This document shows, piece after piece, positions 25,201 through 37,607 of a DNA stretch of 64,000 nt. Under the pieces are notes generated by a model. The model was not told the origin of the DNA, searched no databases, and worked only from the letters and a program-made list of their open reading frames with translations. Each line of letters begins with the position of its first letter. Position 1 is the first letter of the stretch. This DNA is from Punica granatum (Eukaryota; Streptophyta; Magnoliopsida; Myrtales; Lythraceae), in assembly GCF_007655135.1 (NCBI RefSeq), contig NC_045128.1:30040811-30104810 (forward strand), read 5' to 3'. Position numbers and translations under genes: made by a program.

Positions 25201-28200
25201 CTAGGACTTCTCCCTGGTTCAGTTCGGCATTTTGGCATGAATGCTGATGTAAATGGTGCCTTGTTTATGGCAGACATTGTTCTTTATGGTTCTTCCCAGG
25301 ATGAACAGGGTTTTCCACCATTACTTATACGAGCTATGACATTTGGGATTCCTCTTGTTGTACCGGATATTCCTATCATAACAAAATATGTATGTCTATT
25401 CACATTTTGACCTTCATTTCTCCTGAACTTTTAGGGTTCGTTGCATCATTTATCCCTGATATAGTTATTATTTCTGTGAAATTTACAGGTTATTGATGGT
25501 GTGCATGGAATCATTTTTCCAAAGCTTAATCCTGATGCTTTGATGAAGGCATTTTCCCTTTTGATATCAGATGGTAGACTCTCTGAGCTGTCTCTTGCTG
25601 TTGCTTCATCTGGAAAACTGCTTGCAAAAGACATGTGGGCATCAGAATGTGTAACTACATATGCAAAGCTTCTTGAGAACATTCTTCATTTTCCATCAGA
25701 TGTTGTTTTGCCTGGTACTGTTTCTCAGCTTCAGCAGTTGACATGGGAGTGGAATTTTATTGCAAATCAAGAAACGAGTGACATGCCTAAACTAGATCAT
25801 GAGGATATTCGCTTACCAAAATTTAGTGTTGTTTATGATCTGGAGGAAGAGTTGGGCGAACATCCTAGAGTCGCCTTTGAAAATGACACTGGTATTCTTC
25901 TGCAAGATTTCCCCAGTGAAGATGATTGGGAAGTTTTGCAGGGGATAGAACAGTTTGAAGAGTCTGAGAAGGTAGAAATGGAAGAGGTATGTTCCCTTTG
26001 CATTGATCAGCTCGACCTTGAGCATTTCTTTCTTCCTCTATTATCAACATTCAAGTTTAGTCTTCCTCTATATTGTAAGAAGAAGCTTATAACTCTACCT
26101 TTTTGGTGGTTTTAGCTTGAAGAAAGAATGGAGAAAGATCCTGGTGAATGGAATGATATATATCGCAACGCGCGCAAGTCGGAGAAGCTTAACTTCGAAT
26201 CAAATGAAAGGGATGAAGGAGAATTAGAAAGAACAGGACAGCCAGTGTGTATATACGAGATATATGGAGGATCTGGAGCTTGGCCATTTTTGCATCATGG
26301 TTCTTTATACCGGGGCTTAAGTCTTGTAAGCTTCTTATTTATGTCAGTTATTGACCATCTTTCTAACTCGAAGCTCTTTCTTCAAATAATAATTATTCCT
26401 CATCTTCTTTTTTAAATGTGGACTCTTTTGGATTTGTCTCTATGCATTAGCATCCTGCTGGATGAATTAGTTGTTCTCTAGCCACCTACTCATATCCCAA
26501 TTTGTGTGTCAGTCAAAGAGAGCAAGAAGGTTGAGATCGGATGATGTGGATGCAGTTGGTCGGCTCTCTCTCCTTAATGATACTTATTTCCGGGATCTTC
26601 TCTGTGAGATGGGAGGAATGTTTGCAATTGCAAACAAGGTTGATAACATTCATAAGAGGCCTTGGATTGGATTTCAATCCTGGCGTGCTTCTGGTAGAAA
26701 GGTATTTTTTTATCAAGGCAAATGGTCCAAATTCTTGATAAGTCTCGCAGATGTTGAGGTCATTATTGTAGTATCCAACAAACAAAGTTGAGAACAAAGA
26801 CTGTTTTTGGGGAGCATTCTTCGTTGTATGCAAGCGAAGTTTTTGAAATTTACCTAATTTGCTGGCACAGGTTTCTTTGTCTACAGCAGCAGAGAAAGTT
26901 TTGGAAGAGATGATACAAGGGAAACCTAAAGGTGATGTCATATACTTTTGGGCACGGTTGGACATGGATGGTGGAGTTGCAGGAATGGAAGATGTCCTTA
27001 CATTTTGGTCGATGTGTGATATGTTGAATGGTGGAGGCTGCAGGTAGTTTTCTTCATCAGTACAAGCAACAATGATGCTAGGAAACCCATTAAAATAGAT
27101 AAAAAAGTACATAATTTTTGCTTAATATTTGGTTGCAAAAAATTGTCTTACTAAAAAGCAGGTATTCAGATAAGTCTGGGGCTGCTATTTAAAAGATGCG
27201 TCTTGCAATGAAAATTTAGAAACTTGTTCTTATTTCTGAAAAATTTAAGGAGGATTTCAAATGCAATTTGATTTTAGAAATGTGTTGAGCATACAATTTC
27301 CTCGACTTTTATGCATAACATTAGTACTACTATTAGATCACAACTGTCTTTTTATTGTTGAACATGTGTAGAAATGCTTTTGAGCATGCGTTCCAAAAGA
27401 TGTACTCATTACCACCTCAAATGGAAGCTCTGCCTCCAATGCCTGAAGATGGTGGTTACTGGTCCACTCTTCATAGCTGGGTCATGCCGACCCCTTCATT
27501 TCTTGAGTTTATGATGTTCACTCGGTAAACTTTCTTTTAAATTTCTAATCCAACTAGCTGTCCTTTTTTCTTTTGTTGAAGGATCGACTTCCCAACTCAC
27601 TGTAGAAAACATTCTTTCTATTAAATTGCACTATGAGAATCGGTCTGTCTTTAAATCTTGCAGGATGTTTGCTGACTCTCTGGCCTCCTTGCATGTAAAT
27701 TCTAGCTCAAGCAACTTCTGTTTGATGGGTTCCACGGAACTTGAGGTAACAAGTGGAACTTAACTTAAGATCCTTTTTTTTTTCCCCTGGGAAACTTGGA
27801 AGAAGTTTCCCGATATTCCATTGTTGTACTTTTGGGGGGGAAAAAGGGACAAAGGAAATCACGTTATATAGCACTTACTGAAGATGTTAATTTTCCTTCT
27901 GCTGAATAATGAACAGAAAAGGCACTGTTACTGTCGTGTTCTGGAGCTTCTGATCAATGTGTGGGCCTATCATAGTGCAAGGAAGATGGTCTACATGGAC
28001 CCGCACACGGGTTTGCTGTTGGAGCAGCATCCGATTGAGCTAAGGAGAGGGTTCATGTGGTCAAAGTACTTCAACTTCACGCTTCTCAAGAGCATGGACG
28101 AAGACCTAGCAGAAGCTGCCGATGATGGTGATTACCCTTCGGAGCAATGGCTATGGCCGTTAACAGGTGAAATCCACTGGCAAGGGGTCTATGACAGGGA

Positions 28201-28306
28201 GAGGGAGGAGAGGTACAGGCTGAAGATGGACAAGAAGAGGAAAACCCGAGAGAAACTGTACGAGAGGATGAAATTCGGGTATAAGCAGAAATCACTCGGG
28301 AGATGA
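22279..28306 (+). CDS. GT4-like glycosyltransferase, type II membrane protein (1031 aa)
   Basis: Large plant glycosyltransferase of the GT-B fold, family 4/1-like, of unknown acceptor. Exons: 22279-22740, 23298-23384, 23494-23597, 23722-23772, 24158-24329, 24426-24746, 25186-25389, 25489-25986, 26116-26325, 26513-26701, 26871-27043, 27372-27524, 27664-27745, 27917-28306. The 3096 bases give 1031 residues, in the range I recall for At4g01210 and At5g04480. A basic cytosolic tail (1-71) precedes one membrane helix (about 72-95), so Golgi residence is likely. The nucleotide-sugar-binding half shows ADIVLYGSSQDEQGFPPLLI followed by RAMTFGIPLVVPD (about residues 429-462), the usual acidic motif region of GT4 enzymes. 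After about residue 600 comes a plant-specific domain with YEIYGGSGAWPFLHHGSLYR and a basic, charged C-terminus. The start is the first ATG after a CT-rich leader. The sugar donor cannot be read from sequence. Confidence 0.9.
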
Positions 28307-29497
28307 GAGCAGAGAATTATTTGTTTTGCCTTGGAAACTTTGTCAAGGCATATCTGTCCAAGGGTGCCCCAACGAGACACTCGCGATATAGCTTGGAGAT
28401 GCATAAGATTTGAGGGAGTCGGGTTATTCCTTCTAACCATATGGCAGCATTGATCCTGTCATTACCACTTTGAAATTGATCTCTTCATTCTTTACGGAGG
28501 CAAGCAGGTAAGATTGAGAAGCAGCTTCCTCTGAGATGGATATTTCTTTGCATTTTCCGTAAGTTTTAGTTCGATAGGTTTGATTGAGGTGGCGGGAGTA
28601 TATAACCAGAATTCGAGAGCGCTGGAGTTTAGATTCGATTTTGTTCTTTAACACTATGATTAAGAAGTTTCATAGTTAGGGAGAGTCTCTAATTCTTTTC
28701 CTCTGTACATGCGATCTGCTATATGAGAAGGAGATTTTCATGAGAGTTCGGATTTTAATTTCCATTAGAAATAGAAGCTTCTAATTTTTTTTTTCCGAGT
28801 TCGGAACCTACTTGTTACTTTCGACTAGTCTTATTCAAGTTCTACAAAATCATTGAAGAGAATACAAATGATGATGGTGATTAAAGTCATCAGTTTGAGA
28901 TGGTGATGGAGTCAGATTATTTTGAGATTCTTAATACATCGTCGGCACGGAATGTACTTAGCTAAGACTTGGCACGGAACAAGCAAACAAATGTCGGCCC
29001 GATAGAATTAGAAGTAGCCTAAAATTCGAAACGCATGCATTTGATTGCGCCTAAAAATTCGTACGGACTGTCCGATTCCATCCGACCATGAAACTACAGG
29101 GAACTACGTAGTATTACCGACACGAAATATTTATTGGTTGGACCGGGGACTGGTTCGTCCGGGCCGGTCTATCCGGTTTAATGCCATCCGCCATTTTCAC
29201 ACCATCATCACAGCCATTTCCCTCTCTCTCACTCGCTCAGAGTCACAGTTCACCGGCCACTCTGCGCAGTGCGCGCTTCCACTGCGTAGGGTTTTCTTAG
29301 CTTCTCACTTGTCTCCTTAAACCCCTCCTCCACTCACCCTCCTTACCTACCTCCCTCTGTCTCTCTCTCTCACTCTCTCTGTGTGTAAGCTCTCTATTCC
29401 TTCTGGGTCTCTCAATTTCGTTGACATGAGTAACCAGATTGATTGATAGTTTCGTGTCCTTCAATGCAGTTTTGTCGCCGGTGCTGGTTCCGGAGCT
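28307..29497. other. Intergenic region and 5' leader before the acidic-protein gene
   Basis: Holds the glycosyltransferase 3' flank and, from about 29200, a CT-rich stretch (29220-29385) typical of a plant promoter-proximal leader. A likely 5' UTR intron ends in TGCAG at about 29469, before the ATG at 29498. No other gene seen. Confidence 0.45.
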
Positions 29498-31620
29498 ATG
29501 CACACCCTTAAGGGTGGTTGGGTCGGGCAGACATTTGCTCTGGCCAAGTGCAATGAGTCGTCATCGGACTCCGGCGGCAAGAAGTCTCGCATCCGACGGT
29601 CCAAGGAAGAGCGGAAAGCCATGGTTCAGTCCTTCATCAATAAGTAAATATCCCACCAGCCCTCCTACTCTTATAAACTGTAATCGTAGTAGATTGAGTG
29701 TTTGCGTCATCAGCAGTTGCATTCTCTCGGGTTTTATAATCTGGTCTTTCTACCTGTTTGTTATCTGAGAAATGATGATCCTAATGTGGTGCCTGTTAGA
29801 GGTAGTTTTCTCATTCATATGTTAAAATTGATATCTCCAGGTATCAGAATAAAAACAATGGGAATTTCCCGTCGCTGAACCTCACACACAAGGAAGTTGG
29901 TGGGTCGTTCTATACTGTAAGAGAAATCGTCCGCGAGATTATTCAAGAGAATAGAGTGCTCGGACCCGCCAAATTTTCTCCTCAACAGAAGACGTCAGAT
30001 GATCAATTCTCACAAGAGTACCCTTTGGGCTCGATAGCCGCTGAACTTCAAGTTCCTCTTTCCATGATTCCGAATGAAGCTCAGCCTGATCTTGTTTCTT
30101 TTCTCAATGATGGTGATAGTGACGAGTGGGTTGGATTATCTGATGAGAAATTTAGCGCTGACAAAGAACTGCAGATCACCAATGGGAGTCTAGTAGACTC
30201 GGAGAACGATAAACCTGTAGTAACAGCTGAAGCTGGGGTCCTCGTGGATGAGTCGGTAATATCTAACTCTAAAGTGATTGATTTGACAAATGTGGAAGTG
30301 GAGACTTTTCCATCGAAGTCGATCACCGAGGGTGCAAATATCACAAGGGAAACTACCGGTAAAATTACAGCCAACTCTCGTGAAACTTTGGATGAGAGAC
30401 AAGACATAGACTTACACTCAAGATCAGCCAGTGACAGTTCTCGGCTTTGTGGAGTAAGTTCTCCAGAAAAGTCTGTGCTTGAGGATGATAAAGTGGATTT
30501 GAATCACGCGAGGTCATTGGTAGCTGTAGAGAGCAACAAAAATGAGGACTCAAAAGTAGTAGGAAAACTTGCAGGCCCTTCGGTGGAAAGTTCAGATAGC
30601 AGCTCTATAACACAAGAAGGGATTACACATGATGCCGAAAACGGTAAAAGTTTGATCGACAAAGAATCACCTTGTGATGCTTCAACTCCCAAGGGATCCA
30701 AAGACATCAAGGAAGATGCTGCAGAGCAGGTAACAATTATTCCATAAATTTGGCTGCATAACATCTCTGTTTTTTCTGTTACTGTTCAGACTAATTATTA
30801 GAACTATTTAGTTAGGACACAGTCAATAACTTCCGTATGCTTTGCTGCATAACATCTCCGTTATTTGATGGGCAGAAAAGACCTCTTGAAAAAATTAGCA
30901 GGCATCTATTAACTAACAATTCACGTGAAACTTAAGAATGCTTTGCTGCATGTTTCAGATTGCTTCATATTTTTTGCTATTCCTTATAAACGGTCTTTGT
31001 TTTTTGCTTGTTGCTATGCAATTTATGCTGATTTTCGTTTGTTGTCTATTAGATGATGGTGAACATATTTCACATGAATGAGGCAATAGCTTGAAACTTG
31101 ATGAAAATAATCAGTTGATGCTATTTTCATGTTTCGGATAATCTCGAGATTGTTGCTCAAGACAACTATTATTTTATCCCCTTTCTCTTCTTGGATTCTG
31201 CCCCCTTTACAGTCTATAAATCAACCAAATGGTGTACCTGTTAAGAGTTTGAATGGCGCTATTCAGAAAAAAGAGGCCGTGAATCCATCCCAAGAGACAG
31301 AAATCAAAACCAAACCTGACGCCTCATCTAATGGGAGCTTGCCCAGAGAGAAGAGTCCTACTCCTACTTTAGATAGAATTAACCTGTAAGTTAAATGTTT
31401 CTTCCTTCACATATTATCTCGGCATGGTCGGGAAGTTCACATATGAGTGTGCACTTTCATAAGTGGCTGCCGGTTCTTATTACATGATTTTTTTTTTCCC
31501 CTCTCTGGCAGCGAGTCCTGGGAAGTTTCGTCGAGGAGTACATCGAGAAAGGAAACCAATCCGCTCTTGGCAATTTTCAAGGCTTTCGTCGCATCCTTTG
31601 TGAAATTTTGGTCGGAATGA
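29498..31620 (+). CDS. At3g52170-like plant protein with conserved basic N-terminus and acidic tail
   Basis: Function unknown; the Arabidopsis relative is annotated only as a putative DNA-binding protein, as I recall. Exons: 29498-29643, 29841-30729, 31213-31385, 31512-31620. They give 1317 bases and 438 residues. Residues 1-18 read MHTLKGGWVGQTFALAKC. The basic block KKSRIRRSKEERKAMV follows, then a compact helical segment with THKEVGGSFYTVREIVREII (about 65-84). From about residue 95 on the protein is acidic, Ser/Glu/Asp-rich and low in complexity, with no motif I recognise. The C-terminus (FKAFVASFVKFWSE) is hydrophobic and could be an amphipathic helix. All junctions are GT-AG with consistent phase. 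It lies close to SEX4 and PHF1, as the Arabidopsis gene does. The exon structure is strong, the function open; the N-terminus could also act as an organelle signal. Confidence 0.78.
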
Positions 31621-33790
31621 CAGATTTGTGTCTGTGATTTTCTTGTGGGTTTGCTTGGTTTGTTTGCTTAGCTGATTAGAGGGCATTTACTCATTGCCTG
31701 GTTCTTGAGTGGTTCCCATGAGTCGGTCTGTTTCAGTGTTGTGCTCTTGGTACGTTGGTAGCACCGGGAAACATATATTAGCAGGTGAGAATATATATCA
31801 ATTTCATTACCGAAATTGCGTCAAACGATGAAATTACTTCAGTATCGGAGGGAGGAAGAAATTGTTCAATTTTACTTCCCATTTTGTACTTCTTCGAGCT
31901 GAGCCTATTACCTTAAGTAGAAATGCTGACCAATACGTGCTAGAGCACGGTCCAGCACAATGGGCCGGGAAAATTGGAGCGGTAGGTTTGCATGGTTTTG
32001 AAATTGAATCCATCGAATCCTATAAGATTCAATTTGGCCAGATCACTCATCAAACGTTTAGTTCGTTTTACGCTTTTGGATCAGATTGTTACTGAGGGTT
32101 AAAACATATAATTATATTATACTCAATTTAATTTTTAATACTAAATTCTCTCAACTATTCATTACCTTTTCACACTTTTTCTCATAATTCAACAACACAA
32201 TCATTACAATCCAATTAAAATCAAAACTCAACTCTACTCAACTCTAAAATTCTATCTTACCATCAATTGATGCCACATTCTGGAACCTTCTAAAATTTGT
32301 TTTGTTACTGAGTGCGATGAGGCATGCCTTCTGGAGGTGAAATCCTGCATCCACCAAAATAATGCACTCCTAAAAGCCTATCCTGCACACGAAACGAATT
32401 ATGTGACCATGATATATGTAGGACTGGTGCCCCGCTAAGTGGGCTGGGCCTAAATTTTCCACCAACCTTGGCCCATTTGAAAGTTTGCTAACTTCCAAAC
32501 ATGGAAAAAGCCCATCAAGTAGGGCTTCTCTTCGCCCCCCCATGGATCTCATGCGCACGTCCCATATATAGTTGCGTGCTATTCCACTTGTCGGTTTTCA
32601 TTAATACTCCAGTGCACGCATGAGGGGAAAGTGTTGCCCGGAACACTTACCAAGCAATTCAATAGAGTAAGCTTTTGCTGTTGCATCGGAATTAATTGAT
32701 TCGACCCGTAGGTCGGTCCTTAATTTCAATCCATACGTAGCGTCATGCCCTTCATTTTGCCTTTTCGTCTAGATTAGGTTTACGCCGATTCTTTTCTCGA
32801 TTAATCCGAACAACCATATTAGTAGGTAGCCCTGGCACGACTCATTGAGTTATTCTTTCTAGCAGCCTCCCCCCCAGCAGATCTAGAAGTCGGGTCGACG
32901 ACGTCTTTCCGGTTTGGGGCATATTCAACTACTAGCATTACTGTTCATTCATTGATCCTTGTTATCATACAACCTTAATTAATATTAGTCCTTTACTTTC
33001 AGTTCCACCGGATTCAGTTCAATGCCATTAATTTCCACACAAAAACCTTAATTTACCCATTTCTCTTTAAGGATTTTGACATTAAATGAGCAGTGAAAGG
33101 GCATATTATAGGGGCAAAAAAAAAATCTTACTACCATTTCCGCCAAATGTGTATAATGAATGGCGTTGCCAAACCTTCAACTACTTCTTAATTCATCTAA
33201 GGCTTACCTAGCTAGGTGTACGTTTGATTCCCTATGATTAATATATATATATGGTCCTCTATGTAGGGTATTGTCGACTGGTCTAACGATTATAGGCCTC
33301 GCTATATATATATATAGATGAAGAAGAAGATTTAGAGAAAATATCTTATTGTTCACTTAATTAATAGCATGGATTTTAGTTTCCAACCCTAGATTCTCCA
33401 TAGCATGGATTTTCCAATGACAGTTGCAGTAGCTAGGGTTAGGTTTTCCTCTCATTTTATTTGCGACATATTATTAGAAATGAGTATTGAGTCTATGAGC
33501 CCTATCTTGGTGCTTTGGTTAAACAAAGAAATGGAGTATTAGATAACCTAATTCGTTGCTAAAGTGTTTTTGGTTATACTATGATTTGGAAGATACAATT
33601 TCATAAGTTTTACTCGGGCTTGATCATTTTCTTAATTGAAATTTCATTTGTAATCACACTAAAAAATTTCAGTTAAATGAAATGAGATTTTGGGTCGGAG
33701 AGTTAATCGTTGAGCGAGATCATAATTAAGAGTGCCCCTACAGTGCAAGGCATCAACATCTTTTTCGAGAATATCACGTGGCATCTGCAT
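31621..33790. other. Intergenic region
   Basis: Apart from the MITE at 32090-32272, only AT-rich DNA with short (AT)n tracts (33240-33252, 33305-33317) was seen. No coding or RNA gene signature. Confidence 0.5.
32090..32272. mobile_element. MITE-like element, second copy of the 3915-4143 family
   Basis: Shares TTTTAATACTAAATTCTCTC plus the adjoining CAACTATTC, and CATAATTCAACAACACAATC, with the reverse complement of 3915-4143, so it is the same family in opposite orientation. The ends are AT-rich and poorly preserved, so boundaries are approximate. No ORF. Confidence 0.55.
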
Positions 33791-33806
33791 GAGATGAACC
33801 CGTCTT

Positions 33807-33931
33807 TTTTTTTTTTGTTATAAGGGAGGCTTATGGTCTAGTATATTGAAATAGAAGTCCCACTGGATATCAAACTTTCTGACCTCTTAGTCAACAGGCG
33901 AGAGGAGCGCCACTACGCTATACCTTCTCTT
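33807..33931 (-). mobile_element. tRNA-derived SINE with 16-bp target site duplication
   Basis: The flanks carry GAGATGAACCCGTCTT (33791-33806) and GATATGAACCCGTCTT (33932-33947), a 16-base duplication with one mismatch. Read on the minus strand, the 125-base body starts near an RNA polymerase III A-box-like TAGCGTAGTGG, has a B-box-like region (GGTCAGAAAGTTTGATATCC), and ends in a run of A directly before the duplication. Structure and tail orientation fit a short retroposon. No coding capacity. Confidence 0.75.
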
Positions 33932-33967
33932 GATATGAACCCGTCTTACTACATAGACACATGTATA

Positions 33968-34890
33968 GTTTTTTTTTTTGGTAATAAAAGGAGTTCTCAT
34001 TCAAATATTAAGGAACATCGAAGTCTATTACAATACGAGGTTCCGATAACCCCCATAGCATCCTTAAGCAAGCCTAGGCCTAAAAAGGAAGGAACAACGT
34101 CATAGATTATCAATGACTCGAACTGGACTCCGCCCTTATTGGCCAGTAGATCAGCGCATGTGTTTGCCTCTCGATAAACATGGGGCAAGCCTGATTTAGT
34201 CAAATTGGCTGCGTAGAATCCAGCAATCATCGATGAGCAACTTCAATGATCTGTTATGGGATTTGTCACCCATATCCATTGTAGCAGCAGTAAGGCATCG
34301 ATGTCAAAAGACAGCTTATCAATACCCACAAGTTTCTCTCAGTCCATTAAGTTCTGCTACTACACTTGTTGTTGTACCCACATTCATTGAGAAACCCGTA
34401 ATCCACGAACCATTAGAGTCCCTAATAACTCCCCCTGCTCCTGCTTTTCCTGGATTTCCTAAGCTCGACCCATCAGAGTTTAGCTTACAGAAGCCTTCTG
34501 GAGGTGGGTTTCATCGGATTTGGATCTGGATCGGTGTCTTTGCAGCACTTGTTTCCTTTGTAGCTTGGAATTCAGCTGGTTGCTGAAGTACTACGCGGGG
34601 AAGGTTGCTACATTTTGTCAGTTTGAACGCAACTAGGTTTCGAGGGGCGTAGAGAAGAATTTGGTTCTATCATCCAGGGGAAGCAAAGAATCCCAAAGGG
34701 AGACAGCAATGCATCCATCTCCAAGAATATGTAGGACAGATTCGGGTTCGAGGTAGCAAAAGGGGCAGGTGGGATCACTAACGATGCCTCTCTGGTTGAG
34801 TAAAAAGGTTGTGGTCAATCTTTTGTTAAGGCACAGCCAGATGAATAAACGGATACGAGGCAGTGCATCAATTTGTCAAACCCAGTACGT
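33968..34890 (-). mobile_element. 5'-truncated LINE remnant with poly(A) tail: zf-RVT and RNase H domains
   Basis: On the minus strand, 34818-34633 encodes the zinc-binding reverse-transcriptase tail (LLNQRGIVSDPTCPFC and ESVLHIL, then a Trp). Next, at about 34530-34380, comes an RNase H domain (KLNSDGSSLGNPGKAGAGGV then IRDSNG), and 34230-33997 gives its end (HVYREANTCADLLANKG). Stops and frame changes break the reading. The element ends in a poly(A) run (poly-T at 33968-33979 on the plus strand), as expected for target-primed reverse transcription. The upstream endonuclease and polymerase parts are absent. No target duplication was found. Confidence 0.8.
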
Positions 34891-35835
34891 GTCGCATGTT
34901 GGAGCTGGATTACAAAAATTTTATAGGCCGACGTAGAAATATAGGATTAATTGTGTAAAGGGCTCACATTTCCGGTTAAATAATATTTCAATGTTTTACG
35001 TTTTCACAAGAAAAGATCCATATTGGTTCCAATTTCCAAATCTTTTCGCTATGGGACAGTGAATTCTTCATCAACGTTTACCATGCTTGCATTTGTTGTT
35101 GCCGACACCGGTTTTATGAAGGGCGTGTACAATTTCAATGGTTAAGGGCTTCAAAAAAAAAAAAAACTCTGAATAATAACATTAATAATGATTTTTTTAT
35201 ACGTATTGTATCCATTTGTTCGTTACCTTGGAGGTAAAAAAAAAAAGAAGAAAAAGAAAACCCCTAATTAAAGAGATTCAAAATGGGAAATATTCTCTCC
35301 GCTGGTGAAAATCCCGAAATGGGGGTTAAACCAAAAAAGGAGATAAGTTGGATTAATAATTAATTAAAAAGCAAACGGTTAATGGTACGTTACGTAGTAT
35401 AGCTGCTAATGCTTCCTCGTAATAGAATCAGCAGCGTTGCCCCCTCCAAAATCTGCCATTCTGTCAAAGAATAATTAATAATTAACTATTATTAATTAAA
35501 TTACAAATAATAATTCAAAAAAACAAATCCAAACCATAAAATAACTTATATAGGATTTGAATATGTTTTTAGAGCAGAAAGAGTCAACCAAAGAACGTGA
35601 ACCGATCCCCCTCTTTTTAGTCTCTCTCATATCCCTCGCCTTGATCCTACTCCTTTTATTATTATTATTATTATTATTATTAAACTATATATATAAATTT
35701 TTCTAATTTACTTAATTGTGTATATGTGTGTGTATATATAATAAGGTCATTAGTTAGAAAGAGTAAAAGAGCAGGGAAGCGTAAAGAAGCCTAGCTAAGA
35801 AAGGGGGATCCTTCCTCCTTTGGATCTGATATGTG

Positions 35836-35836
<1 letters not shown>

Positions 35837-35867
<31 letters not shown>
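35837..35867. repeat. (AT)n microsatellite
   Basis: Uninterrupted AT dinucleotides; a similar shorter tract lies at 20936-20956. Confidence 0.9.
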
Positions 35868-35868
<1 letters not shown>

Positions 35869-36580
35869 GAAGAAGCCATTATTACTAATTAAAAAGTTTT
35901 TTTCTCTGCTATGCTCTGTGTGCAATGATCCCTGCAACTGCTAAATGGAGAGACAAAGAATATAAAAAAAGGAAGTAAGTAAGGAGGCTTGTGCTTATGC
36001 TGCTGCATCCAATGACAAAAACAAAGGGAAAATAAACAAATAAATAACTCACACATAGAGACAAAGAGAAATTCTTATTATTTAATTAGCATGCAGTAAA
36101 ACCCTAGATAAAAAAAAGTAGAACTTGACATGAGGAATAAAGTGGTGATTAACGAGGTACATACGTACGTTAACATTCCGAATGTTCTTTTCCAATGCTC
36201 CCTCTCTCCCCTTCATCCCCGTCTCTCTTGTTAATTCTATAGGAAGCTTCCTCTTCTTCTTCTTTTTTTTTTTCAATAGGAGTAATAAATTAAAATGATT
36301 GTAAAATTTAACAATATGATCGGGAGTGAGGTCAGAAATAGTAGATTCTAACTCAGCCCGTAAAGACCGATATAATTAATTATTCGGATATAAATGACGA
36401 GTCCAAAAGTAATTAGACCAGCGGTATCATTTTGAGGTAAAGAAAAATGGCCGGCCAAACCAAATATTTTGTTGTGAGACAAAACCTAGAGAGATTTCAC
36501 AAGATCATATGAATACTAAAGAAATTCTTGCTTATATGCATGCATGTTTGATATCTGAATGCAACGTATCTCTCCATTCT

Positions 36581-36696
36581 ACGTGCAATACAAAATTTCA
36601 TTTATCAACTCCGGTGGTTCGAGTGAGATTTGAATTCCACGTGTAATACGAAATTTCATTTATCAACTCCGGTGGTTCGAGTGAGATTTGAATCAT
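36581..36696. repeat. 58-bp tandem duplication
   Basis: Copies at 36581-36638 and 36639-36696 differ at only a few bases; each includes ATTTATCAACTCCGGTGGTT and GAGTGAGATTTGAAT. The unit includes a GGTTCGAGT motif and may descend from a tRNA-like retroposon, but that part is a guess. Confidence 0.85.
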
Positions 36697-36826
36697 GTCG
36701 CCTCATGATCGATAACTAATTGATTACATTAATTTTTTCCTAGACTATAATCAAAGAATTGGGCATATTATTACAAAATTATAGTTTTTTTTATTATTTG
36801 TGTTTAATTGTTTAATGGAGAAATAC

Positions 36827-36827
<1 letters not shown>

Positions 36828-36863
<36 letters not shown>
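36828..36863. repeat. (TAA)n microsatellite
   Basis: About a dozen uninterrupted trinucleotide units. Confidence 0.95.
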
Positions 36864-36865
<2 letters not shown>

Positions 36866-37607
36866 CAACAATGTTGGAAGAGAGGAAACGGACACTTCAC
36901 GTGGGAAGATTCAATTTCCACGATGGGTTAGGCGTATTCGGTAAACTCACAAATCCAATCCCCCACCCGATCCATCCAATAGATTCATTCATCACCCAAA
37001 AGGAATCCTATGCTGAAGAGATATTATGGTAGGAGATAACATAAAAAGGGCATTGAGATGTACACCGGATGCATGTGAGCCCAGAGAGACTGGACTATTC
37101 GTCCAAAGAAGGGCTTGTGTACACCCGGAGCATAGTCGAAGTGTTTTCGAGCGATCGAAGTGAGCAGCCGTTTTCTCATTGAATTGGCGCCACGCGCTTT
37201 GATGCGACTGACCTCACGCTCCAGATAGTTTCTTCCCCTCGTCTCATGGGCCATTTAATGAGAGCCTTAGGAAGCCACCTGTTAGAAAGGGAAATAACTT
37301 TTAATATTATATCTCTCAAAATTATACGAGTAATATTTTTCATATTTTTTTTAGAAAAAATCTAAAGTATACTAAAAAATGATTGAAAGATTACTCAATG
37401 ATGAGAATTTTTTCAGTCATTTCATCTTATTTTGAATGAGGATATACCAATAGTTTAATTTGTTTGTATTATTTCAATCGATGCACACATTTATCTTTAC
37501 ATTCTTAGTTGTTTCATATATTTTGTCACATAGCCATCATCTGTTTTAATTATACTATTTTTACAATTATATGAGATACATAATTGTTTATAACTACATA
37601 ATTGAAA

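Larger units (their letters stand above)
34891..37599. other. Intergenic region rich in simple repeats
   Basis: Contains (TTA)n at 35656-35681, (AT)n at 35837-35867, (TAA)n at 36828-36863, and a 58-base tandem duplication at 36581-36696. No gene signature. A 76-codon minus frame at 37024-37254 lies in a less AT-rich patch but shows no known domain. Confidence 0.5.

Noticed and set aside
34233..34586. 117-codon plus-strand frame
   Set aside because: It is antisense to the RNase H domain of the LINE remnant.
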